A stretch of DNA of 64,000 nucleotides, taken from Pictodentalium vernedei. Its lineage: Eukaryota > Mollusca > Scaphopoda > Dentaliida > Dentaliidae. The notes under the pieces were generated by a model. It was given only the letters and a program-made list of their open reading frames with translations. It searched no databases and was not told the DNA's origin. Where the stretch lies: NCBI GenBank assembly GCA_031216915.1, contig CM062291.1, forward strand, positions 39,131,621 through 39,195,620. Reading direction: 5' to 3'. Shown here piece by piece: positions 19,320-29,185 of this stretch. Numbering within the stretch: the stretch's first letter is position 1; the number at the start of each line of letters is the position of its first letter. The translations under genes were made by a program, and so were the position numbers.

Positions 19320-21235
19320 CTATAGTAGCAACTGTTAAGTGAATGACATTCTGAGCAGTAGATAATAGACCTAACAATAGAGGCCTCCAGAAATGGACTC
19401 GATATTTCTGAGATAAAATTCATGAATGGATGGCTGAGCGCAAAGAGCAGCCTTCAAAAATCTATAATAGCAACACTATTAATGTAAGCCCAAGAAGTAG
19501 AAGAACTCTTACTTCATGAGCCGAAATCTTAAGCACAACTGCTAAGCCAATGATATACCATAAGCAGTACGCTAGTTAATAGAATCCATTAACAATAAAA
19601 TGGAGCGTAACGTCCTTCTACTAGACATCAAAGACAGAAGAAGCTTACGCCCTTGTAATAAACAGATATCTGTTTATAAATACATAAACTGTACCCGGAA
19701 AGAGTAAAGGCCTATGCCCATACGAAGACGGAAGGACCTTAAAATAATAGGTTCCGGATAATAGGAGCCTAACTCTTATGCAACAATCCAACCTAAATAG
19801 TAACGGAAGTATTGATTCCGAAACTATGAAAGTGAAAATCATCCATCGATAGTGTATGAAACTCACTGACTCTACAGTAAAAGAGAAACCAACAGAATTA
19901 CTGTCTAAAAGGTCAGAATTTGAAAACTACTGTTTCCAGAGGCTCAAATGATTACTTAGCTAAATAAGAACCTGAAGTTAAAATCCGTATAGGAATTTAA
20001 TCTAAAGATTCTAAGTCTATTTATCAAAAAGTTACTAACTGACTTAGATAAAGAGACAAAAGACTCAATTGTAAACTATCGTAGAGTGCATAGGTATGAG
20101 GTAACATAAACCTATAACCTTAATAACAACAGGCTGCAGTAGATCTTGTGAAACAAGTATACTAAAAAATAGCAATGAGTAGTATGGAGGGATCAACCAT
20201 ATGAACATAATGATCCCTACACCACGACGGAAGAGCCTCCACTTTAGTCGCATAGAATAGCGAAGAAGAGGATCTCCTATAGTAAGAAATCGCGTCCAAA
20301 GCTCGTCCAGTACAGTGCTTACAATGCAATACGGACCACACAACGGAATACATGAAGGTTGCGACCTTGCTGGTTGTGATAAAGATGACACGATTTACCC
20401 AGTGAAAAAAGATCCTCACATAGAGGACGATTTCACGTTAAGATCCACAGTAGACAAGAGAGTAAATTACTCATGATCTCTGTGAAGATAGAGATGCTAT
20501 CAACAGAAATGTATTGTGGTTGTTTATCTTAGCAATACCTGCTAAAACAACAGCGCCGGAGGATACGCGTATCCTATCATTCCGTCCTATAGATCAATAG
20601 AGCGTTAACAGTATTAGCTCAGAGATCTGGACAAGCCAACACATACGTCTGCAATTGATTAGCAAGCTGTGTCATAAATAAAACATCATTGGGCGCTCCC
20701 ATAGATAGCAAATCTGATTGAATACTTGTTTGTTGAGAGTCCATTCTGACAGCAACAAGCGACCCGTAAGAGAACGGGAGTGCGATAAAACAATCAGACG
20801 ACCCAGAATATGACGGACCAAAACTGAACTTGGTGTACTATAACCAACAGACGGATTCTTTCCATTAAATTGAATAACGGAAACGAAAGAGTGCCTCCCT
20901 GGTTCCGGAGATACGCCACTACTGTCGAATTAAAGGACAGGAATTTGGGCATGCGTTTCTGAATAATGTTCATGCAATGACATAAAGCAAGCCTAAAAAA
21001 CATTATTCCGCGGAAGTTAAACTGATAGCTAAAAGACTGCGGAACCCAAAGACCCTGGCACTTCGAATCCGTAGGGATCAGTATATATCCCAATCTGTTT
21101 GACTGGCAACCGTCATAACAGCCACACTCGGGTCCGGCAACTGCGGCGGCACTCTCTGAGTCAACCACCGAATGTTTGCCCCAGTCTGAATCTCTTGTAA
21201 CACTAGATAGACAAGAGAATGTATAAATCAAGCAA
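19320..21235 (-). pseudogene. DIRS B recombinase and RNase H/methyltransferase remnants
   Basis: Aligned with copy C, 19,320-20,460 corresponds to the tyrosine recombinase and 20,460-21,235 to the RNase H and methyltransferase-like part. Recognisable fragments include DYGGCQSNRLG-like and FNSTVVAYLRNQGGT on the minus strand (about 20,900-21,130). Many small indels break every frame. The matching changes in D show that they predate the movement of these copies. No RT motif (YLDD) is found. Confidence 0.8.
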
Positions 21236-24200
21236 TTCATGGATTGCCGGAAAGTTGCCGTCGAAGAGAAGCTCCTCCGAGAACGAAGCGACTCTGAGAG
21301 AGTTCTTAACCTACTATCCACGCGTGGATGTAGCTAGGGCTGCATCACGTCTAACCAACTCCAATCAGCCACTGAAGGGCGGAGTTATACGTGAACAAAC
21401 TACTGCCCTCAAAAGAAATTACATTGAGAATAATATCCCGTAAATCTTTTCTTGAAGACGTAATGATAACGCCTCAGTAAGGCGGATTACGTATAATAAA
21501 GCGTCTAAGTTAAGTCTACTATACATAATGTCGTTCCCAACATTGAAATTGGAAAAGACATAAACGGCGAAAAAGAATATATGCAGTCTTTAATCACACC
21601 GTCTAGACGCATATGAACTCTCGGTATGCCCTGCTCTGCCAAAATAAACTATATGTAAAAAAGATAAAATGGCAGAAATGAGCCACGCGGACAAGAAACT
21701 AAACTATCATGCTTAGTAGCAGGCTTGTATATATATATAAATATATAGCGTCGAAAAATAAAACACATGTTGTAATGACAATATTGGACTGCGTCGGTAA
21801 GTCAGGGACAAAGTCCCTGTACCGATCGAAAAATCCGAGTCCAATGACGCTATAAGTCTCTTATCCAAGATCGCAGCAATGAAGTCCGAAAAATAATCAC
21901 TGGAAGAAATGCCAGAAGATATGAAAGGCATCTTCCGATACTACTAAAGGGAAAACTCGAAATCTTTCGAATCCCTTTCGCCATCCTGTCGGACCCTATA
22001 AAGCGTTCGGTCGTCCGTAGCTTGATGCAACCGCGGACCGCACCGACCCAGCACCGTCGGATAATTCCTGATTCGACCGAGAAACCGTCAATTGCTGGGA
22101 TGCTGCGAAACAACTGTGCTAACTCGGATAGCACGTCCGTCACTGAGGCCTGAGGAGCAGCGGTCTTACGATGCATTGCCGCAGGAAGCTCCGAGATCGT
22201 TACCCCGTGCATACTTCCAATATGCGAGCGAACGGAGTGTATAGGCCTCGTGTCCCTTGGCTACCGGATGGCGCGACCTATTCGCTGTGGAATCACTGAA
22301 TGCCGAAACTGATCGGATACTCGAGGTCACGTAGCCAATGTGCGGTCGAGTGCCCTGCTGTGAGGATGAGGAAGCATTAAAGACAGTCTCTCGGACTGTC
22401 AATATAACGGAGCGTCCCGAGCAACGGACATATGCTCCGAATGTAAAATATCTGAACCACAACAAGCGGTCCCCTATGTTGTTGGCTTCCTCCGATCTGT
22501 CCTCAATCTGCCGTCACTGGGTGAGTACTAAAGTAATTAAAGTGCTCGCATCACCCAAATCTCCTTCCTAGACCGCAACGGACGAACCCGGCAGCCGAAC
22601 CATTCGATGAATGTACGCTACACCGGGTGAGCTAGCGAATGTCACTCCGTAAGCGATAGACATATTCCATGAGCACTTATTGCCGCTAACTCTTCATTAA
22701 CTATGACGACAGAGGCACACTTTTGAAAGACATCTCCATAACTCTTCGAACAAGAAACCAGAAATGCTTGGATAGCAAGCATAAAATAATAATATATATA
22801 GCGTCGTTCAATAATTCGAAAGTTTGTGTGACATTATTGGACTATGTCGGAACTGAGGGACGATGTCCCTGAACCGAACCAAAAATTTCTAAGTCCACCG
22901 ACGCTATCAGTTTCTTATCCGGCATCGCAGCATATGTTGTTCCGAAAGGGAAAGCTTGAAATCCACCGAATCCCTTTCGGTATCCCGTCGGACCGGATGA
23001 ATCTTTCGGACGTCCGAACCCGCTTCCGCGGAGCGTCCCGACCCAGCATCGTCGGATAAACTATATGCGACAGATTCAGTTGATGCTGGGATGCTGCGAT
23101 AAACTGTGCTATTAAGGAAAGCACGTCCGATCCCGAGGCCTGTGCAGTAGCGGACTTACGATGCATTGCCGCTGGAAGCTCCGTGTACGTTGACTCCCGC
23201 ATACTTCCTATGCGAACGTCCGGAGTCTGCAGGCCTCGAGTCCCCGGCTACCGACCCAGCGCTGTCGGATAATTCTCGATCCGACACCGTTTCTGTCGGC
23301 TGCTGGGATGCTGCGATAAGCTGTGCTATGTGCACAAGAATGTCCGGCGTCGAGACCTGCGGAGGCGCAGTCTATCGCTGCTTCACCGAGGGCAGCTCCG
23401 CATCAGATGGCTCCCGCATACTTTTCCTATGCGAACGTCCGGAGTCCATCGGTCTCGAATCCCTGGCTGCCGGATGGTGTGACCTGGTCGCCGAAGAATC
23501 CTTGATCGGCGAAGCTGGTAATATATCGGCGGTCACGCAGCCAAGGTGCGGTCGTGTGCGCTGACGAGAAGAGGAAGCCTTAGCAGTCTCAGCGGACTGC
23601 CTATACAACGGAGCGTCCCGAGCGACGGACGTATGCTCCGCTAACGACACATTTGTACCACAACATCTGGGGCCAGATGTTGTTGAACGAGAGAGGGGCC
23701 TCTCTCGCTTGCCGTCCGGATGGACCGGAACGAGCTATGAACCGGACTAAAAGGCTTCCTCCGTTCTCCCTCCGATCCGCCGTCACTGGGTGTGCATTAA
23801 GTTAATTTTATAGTGCTCGCATCACCCCAAAATTCCTTCTAGACCGCAACGGACGAACCCGGCAGCCGAACCATTCGGTGAATGGACGCTACACCGGGCG
23901 AGCTAGCGGACGTCAAAGGCCGTCGAACCTACTAGGGTCCTCTTAGGCAATTGGCGTATTACATGAGCACTTTTCCGCTAGCCCTTCATTAATTGTGACG
24001 ACGGAGGCACACTGTTGGAAGACATCACAGATACATCACCCTAATCTTAATCGTCTGAAATAGAAATTGATAAAGTAGAGTGACCCTGCGGGGAAAGGAC
24101 CGGAGTGTCCAAATCCCCAACAACATACCGTGACATACGCTTCCCATATTGTCATCGAAATCATACGATACAGAACCGGAGTTAATGCGAGTACACTGAC

Positions 24201-24270
24201 CACATATAGAATGATAATAAGGTCAGAGGAAGACTTCCTCTTAAAACAATTGATCAATATCCTTTCAATG
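21236..24270 (-). pseudogene. DIRS B ORF1 region in three partial copies
   Basis: Copy 1 (about 21,240-22,780) equals A 7,722-9,260. The sequence then restarts at 'agcgtcgttcaataattcg' (copy 2, about 22,799-23,250, equal to A about 8,215-8,735) and restarts again at 'taccgacccagcgctgtcgg' (copy 3, about 23,250-24,270, equal to A 8,512-9,510). Copy 3 contains a stretch, about 23,257-23,700, that is almost identical to copy A, while its surroundings are clearly diverged. No long frame is intact. Relative to D, copy 1 has lost about 70 bases near 22,480. Confidence 0.78.
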
Positions 24271-24595
24271 TGAAAAGAAAACAAGTCCTGGTACTCGCAC
24301 TAACCCCTGGCAATCAAAATATATCATAATAATATGATCCATTAATATAGAAAAAATAATTGAAATCAAAATATTTTGAAAAAATATTTTTTCAGAACAG
24401 CCCAAGTTTCTGAAAAGTAACGTTGAGCCCCAATGGATCCCAAGCCTAAGTGTGGACAAAAATTTTAAAAATATTTTAAACAATTTATTCAACACTTACG
24501 AACAATAATAATGTATCTAGTTATGATTGAAATAACATAAAGATATTATTATTTAGAAATCCCCCCCTCACACAGAGGGCTGTTGTAAATGTAAA

Positions 24596-25362
24596 CAATG
24601 AGTGTAAAAACACTAAAATAAGACTCCAGGCACCCAGGCCCGAAATCAGTTACCAAAAATACACCATCTGATGCAAAACAGAGACTTCCAGGGAAGAAAC
24701 TGCAGAACATCAGATGGTAGATGCAGAACACAACGCCTAACCACCCGTAGGTGAAGACGTAAACATGGGGAAAGAACAGAATTCATTCTGTTATTCAGCT
24801 AAACTCCCAAGAAATTTTAGTAATAATAATTACAGAAATTATGCCAAAAGCATGGGAGAATAGCAAGGGGGAACTTAAAGGACAGGGAGAGAGGAAAAAC
24901 ACTTGAAAAAACAGTGTAACTAAATAATCAGAATGACAACAAAATGGCTGCTGCCTTGAAAATAGGTAACTTAACATAATTTCATTAAAAAATTTTAAGT
25001 TACAGCCCTGATAATATTCTGTCACACATTCTTTTCCTCTCCTCCTTTTCTATCCTCCTTAGAATCACCATTTCACTAATATTTATGTGTCTGGCATCAT
25101 TTAAACTGAGATTTAAAAGCACAAAGATCAGTCAGATGTTAACTGATGAAGGGCCAAACTTAGAATGAAAAATGGCACCAATTTCGGAACGTCCTTGACA
25201 CTGCGCATGCGCAGTAGGGGCGAAGTGTGGAGGGCCTCTCAGGACATGTTTTCTTTAGTTTTAGATGCAAATTTTGGGGATTGGGGGGCAAAATTTGTGT
25301 TTGGCCCTATATTTTAAGAGTTAGCACCAGCTATGTCTGGGTCATTGGTACAGTATAAAAAT
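24596..25362 (-). other. DIRS B leader and right ITR
   Basis: Nearly identical to fragment E (87-860) and to D (60,178-60,945). The palindrome actgcgcatgcgcagt is at 25200-25215. One difference from its own left ITR is 'aaaaatggcacc' where the others have 'tggcgcc'. Confidence 0.75.
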
Positions 25363-25915
25363 ATGGGCAAAACTTAACTAAAATGTAAGGGCCATAAATC
25401 TGCTCAGTATGATCGAACCTCGCCGGTTTTAGAATGTGTTCAAGACATGGTTCAGAAAGTAACAGATACCAAATTTTGACCAAATCCACTGATAATTTTT
25501 TCGATTTATTGCGCTAATCAGAAAGGTGACAAAAACCCACCCACCCGTAATCTGCACGCACACAGACTTTAACAGACTAAAGGAAGAGTTTTTTTTAAAA
25601 ACTCAACCAAAAATTGGAAACGCAAACAGCCAAGCATCTCAGGGATAGAGGTGGTAAGATATAAAAGTATGAAAAAAAAAATAACAAAAATGGCTGCCGT
25701 CATAAATTTTTTCTCTACAACATTTGAAGTACGTTGAAGTACATTTTTATAATGTCTGATTAATGCTAACAAGAACTATTACTGAGGGTGATTAATACCT
25801 CTACTTCCGGCTTACTAGAATGCTCATCTGAATGCTGAGCTTGAAAAAGCAATAAAAAAGCCAAGTTCATGGGAGATAACTTGGTAAAAATTGTCGTAGG
25901 TGATAACTTTTAGAA
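25363..25915. repeat. continuation of the tandem array interrupted by DIRS B
   Basis: 'atgggcaaaacttaac...gggccataaatctgctcag' continues the unit seen at 17,400-18,361. From about 25,570 on it is unclassified AT-rich intron. Confidence 0.6.
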
Positions 25916-26176
25916 TACAGTACGTGGAGGGTGGATTGTAACTAAATCAACCGCAGAGTGGAGTTATCATCCAAAATGTCACTTTCAAATTCTGTACATA
26001 TGGACATAAAATACAAGCAATGTTTCAGCCAATGGACCTCCGGGTTTAACTCGAAGGTCCATTGGCTGGAACTTTTCTTGTGGTGGTTATGCATTGCAAT
26101 AAATTTGCAATTATTGCTCGAGTGGAATCTCCACTCTGCAGGTGATTTAATGATAATACACCCTCAACGTACTGTA
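25916..26176. mobile_element. MITE with TACAGTACGTTGAGGGTG ends
   Basis: The left end TACAGTACGTGGAGGGTG and the right end (complement TACAGTACGTTGAGGGTG) bound 261 bp with a central palindrome 'cagccaatggacct...aggtccattggctg'. TA at the outside suggests a Tc1/mariner-type MITE. Only one copy was noticed. Confidence 0.7.
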
Positions 26177-26570
26177 TGTGTATGTTTACTTACTAGTTAT
26201 GATGTTTGAGAAGTTTCATCGAAATCAGTTCAATGAAACAGAAGGAGTTGTGCACACAAGCTATTTCGGATAGATGGGCGCACAGGGCATTGACAATATC
26301 ACCTCCACTTCTATGAAGTGTGGGTATAAAAATTTCAAATTCCAACATCCAAGCGTCTCGATGATATGGGAGGTAACAAGACAGGTCAGAATGACAGACT
26401 TACTGACAGTTGGAGGGAGCGCAATCCATAACTCCCGAGGGGGACTAACAAGCTCTGCTTCAACTGTTTAGGGTGGGGGAGAGGGAGTGGTCTCACAGGG
26501 ATTTTCACCGACAAAAGCTGAAATTCAATTAACAGGACTAAAGCTACAACAATAATATAGGAAAACATAC
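26177..26570. other. intron without recognised gene
   Basis: Purine-rich ends of dispersed repeats ('agatgggcgcacaggg'). No exon or element end is supported. Confidence 0.35.
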
Positions 26571-26880
26571 TCATTGGCCAATCTAGTTGCTTTCTGTACG
26601 TTCAAAGTCATTTGTTCTGACTGTTGTCCAAAGCGATCCAATGCTTCCCGAGCACGCTGCAAGGCAGCTTGACCTTGTGTGTCAATATAATGCTTTGCAT
26701 CTCCAAGAGCTTTTTCAGCTCGTCTGATTGATTCTTCAGCAATAATAACGTCTTGACTGCTCTGAATAGCACTCTGATCAGCAGAATTGATATTCTCAGA
26801 TATTTTTCCTGTTTTTTTAGTGAGATCATTAATTGCTTCACGCAGTTGATTCAGCTGTTCATTCAATGCTCCTTGGTCAC
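26571..26880 (-). CDS. LAMC1: laminin gamma chain, coiled-coil exon (third in window)
   Basis: This 310-bp exon encodes about 103 residues: DQGALNEQLNQLREAINDLT, then KTGKISENINSADQSAIQSS, VIIAEESIRRAEKALGDAK and GQAALQRAREALDRFGQQSE, ending ATRLANE. It is almost entirely predicted coiled coil with Ala/Leu cores and many Glu, Gln and Lys. It enters in phase 1 (A + GT gives Ser) and exits after GA. The acceptor is TTCTTTTCAG at 26881 and the donor is AATGA/GTATGTTT at 26570. It follows the cysteine-bearing exon 48330-48521 without missing sequence when compared from memory with gamma-1. The flanking introns, of 21.4 and 10 kb, each hold a DIRS element. Confidence 0.9.
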
Positions 26881-27202
26881 CTGAAAAGAATTTTTTATTT
26901 CATTTCACACATGTAATTAAATGGTCGAGGGCAAGATTAATTTTGATTGTCAAAAATGGTTCATATGGGTATCTTTTGTGCACTTCCTTGGAGAGGGCCA
27001 TTAGCCTATAACAATTCACTGGAAATGGCCTTTAGTAGTGTTCAACCAATTACCAAAAATGGTTGCTGACCGATTACCAGTTATTTGAGCTCACAGTCGG
27101 CCAATTCTGATGCCGATTCAGATTATAATACTGTGCACTACTAGACAAGTCGAGGCTCGAAAGAACTATATTAAACTGAACATTTTTCACAGTGTTAAAC
27201 TT
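26881..27202. other. intron without recognised gene
   Basis: Contains 'ccgattaccagttatttgag...cggccaattctgatgccgatt', which resembles 45,735-45,825 and may be an old dispersed repeat. Nothing else is seen. Confidence 0.35.
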
Positions 27203-27325
27203 CATTGACTGGGGTTGCAGTAAAATTACCTGTCGCACACACTTGGGCGGTAAACGTGGCTCACAGAGCCATCTTTACTGCCGAAGTGTGTGCAACTGGT
27301 AATTTTACTGCAACCCCAGTCAATG
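27203..27325. repeat. inverted repeat with long arms
   Basis: Arms cattgactggggttgcagta and its complement continue through 'aaaattacc/ggtaatttt' to 28 paired bases, with a second palindromic core 'cagtaaagatggctc' near 27,265. It is probably a MITE without recognised relatives in this window. Confidence 0.7.
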
Positions 27326-27512
27326 GAGTGCAACCTTCACCTTCCCGGTATGTACTGGCGATTGCCGCAAGTATGCTCAATTGTAAGCTTTACATGTCGT
27401 TTAACTTGCATATCCTGTAAAGGGGCATCTAGAGAGATAACAAATACACATTGTGGTTGTTTCTCAACTTTACTGAATGATATCATTGACATCATATATT
27501 TCTTTATAATGA

Positions 27513-27800
27513 AATATTTATTGGTGTTTAAGGTCACATACTTATGCACAATGGCTAATCGTGACCGGGACAGTTTTACAGGTGGAGGAAGCCGGAGTAC
27601 CCGGAGAGAACCACTGAGCATCGACGAACAACTGTCAGCTCCTCAACACTCTAATTCTGCTCAAGCTCTGCTCAAGCAGGGTTACAGAAATTAAAGGCAT
27701 GTGCACCATCGACGTGCAGTACCCCTTAGTACATGGCGTCATCGTGCCCCCATGTAGGCAACCCGGATAAAGTGCTTTTCCCAAGGACACAATGTGGGTC
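27513..27800 (-). mobile_element. tRNA-derived SINE, copy 2 (head missing)
   Basis: Tail 'atatttattggtgtttaagg' and body 'ggaggaagccggagtaccc', 'gtgcttttcccaaggacac'. The tRNA-like head is lost after about 27,800. Confidence 0.72.
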
Positions 27801-28187
27801 GTTCAGGACTGGAATATCACCGACATAATTTTACATTAACAACTGAACAATCGCATAAGATAATAAAATGCAGTTAATGAATGATCACAAAATGCTTGGC
27901 AACAATCGGTCAAACCGATGTTCCAGGAGCCGTTGACGTAGTCATCAGATTGCCCACAACTGGCTGATTGTGGTGGTCAGTTCTGATCATTGGTTGAACA
28001 CTAACCTTTTGGCCCTCTCCAATAAATTATGACAATATAAACAAGAATGAATGAAAACAAAATTCTTTTAAAGGAATATGATGCACATCCATGGAATATG
28101 AAGCCTCTTAGCACCCAACCAGTTAATCAACGAGCTCGTTCCAAAGAGGGGTCACATGATATGGTTTTGTTGAAATTTTTCAAAAAA
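27801..28187. repeat. intron with two truncated MITEs in series
   Basis: About 28,015-28,126 is the right part of the TTAACTGGTAGAGTGC family (ending 'caaccagttaa'). About 28,130-28,187 is the centre and right arm of a TTAACCC MITE ('cgagctcgttccaaagaggg', 'tatggttttgttgaaa'), cut by DIRS C and resumed at 35,330. Confidence 0.65.
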
Positions 28188-28226
28188 GTTAAAAAATTTA
28201 TAGTAATTTATATATTTTTTATACTT

Positions 28227-28420
28227 ACCAATGACCCAGACTTAGCTTAGCTGGTGCTAACTCCACAAAAACCAGGGCCAAACACAAATTTTGCCCCCCA
28301 ATCCCCAAAATTTGCATCCAAAACAAAAAGAAATCATGTCCTAAAGGACCTCCATAGTACGACTCTACTGCGCATGCGCAGTGACGCAGTCGTCCCGAAA
28401 TTGGCGCCAAATATCATTCT
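28227..28420. repeat. DIRS C left inverted terminal repeat
   Basis: 194 bp, complementary to 35123-35316 with no difference noticed, including the C-specific duplication 'cttagcttagctgg' and the palindrome actgcgcatgcgcagt (28367-28382). Confidence 0.88.
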
Positions 28421-28495
28421 TACTGGCAGTGCCTGGTCAGCGCTATGTACTCAGCGGGGAGGCAAGAGTTCCCAACTCAGGGAGGGCCATCCCCG

Positions 28496-28583
28496 TCTGG
28501 GTCATTGGTAAGTATAAAAAATATATAAATTACTATAAATTTTTTAACATTTTTATACTGTACCAATGACCCAGACTTAGCTG
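28496..28583. repeat. DIRS C internal complementary region
   Basis: Bases 28496-28548 are the complement of the left terminus; from 28549 on they are the complement of the right terminus, joined at 'ttttttaac/atttttatac'. The ICR lacks the extra 'gctta' of the ITRs of this copy at its far edge. Confidence 0.87.
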
Positions 28584-29185
28584 AATAGTAAACAGGTTGG
28601 AGGGCCTAGGACATAGAGGAAAATCCAATAAGCTCAATTATAAATAAAGAGGTAACCCCTTAAGGAGAAAAGGAGTATTAGGCTTTACATGTATCTTTCT
28701 TATTTAATATTTAAATTAGAAAGATACACTACCCTTAATAATTGAGCACAATAACATTCATGTTCTCTATTAACATCCAGTATAACCTTTATACTAATTA
28801 TTTTTAAAGCAAGCCAATAAATAAAGTAGTCCAGAGAATTGAGACTCTTTATAATCATTTAAAAGTGTCCGAGTATTGTATATTAAAGCCCGTTTGACAC
28901 TTGACATATACAAATGCTTCACACCGAGCTACACTTTAAAAATAAGACATGAATGAAATTAAACATTAATATTACACTTTAAAACCATCCCGGAAGCGAC
29001 TCAGAAATACTGTCTTGGAGGAGGCATTCCCTTGCTTTTCACTATAAAGCAGGTGACCTAAGGGAACACCCGCCCCCCCCCCCCCCACTTCCCCTTGCCA
29101 TGGGTCAAATAGCCCAGAGCGAAGAGGGCAGCCAGACGGAGTCACTGCCGGAACAGAAAGCCTGCATAACTATAGTTGCAACTGT
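28584..29185 (-). other. DIRS C 3' untranslated part
   Basis: As in A. It includes a run of 14 C at 29073-29086 (poly-G on the coding strand) and 'atgggtcaaatagcccagag'. No conserved frame is seen. Confidence 0.55.

Larger units (their letters stand above)
18362..25362 (-). mobile_element. DIRS copy B, non-autonomous chimeric derivative
   Basis: Both termini are complete (GTTAAAAAAT at 18362, TATAAAAAT at 25362), and an ICR lies at 18665-18752. The interior differs greatly from A and C. Recombinase and RNase H/methyltransferase remnants are full of stops. The whole RT region (equivalent to A 6,440-7,720) is absent, with the junction near 21,235. The ORF1 region is present in three partial, successive copies. 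Diagnostic bases 'gacatagctgg' and 'cttaaaatatagggcc' in the ends separate B, D and E from A and C. D has the same structure at another locus. Confidence 0.88.

Noticed and set aside
26608-26841. 77-codon frame in the same place as laminin exon 26571-26880
   Set aside because: Shifted frame without heptads; the other frame joins both neighbouring exons.
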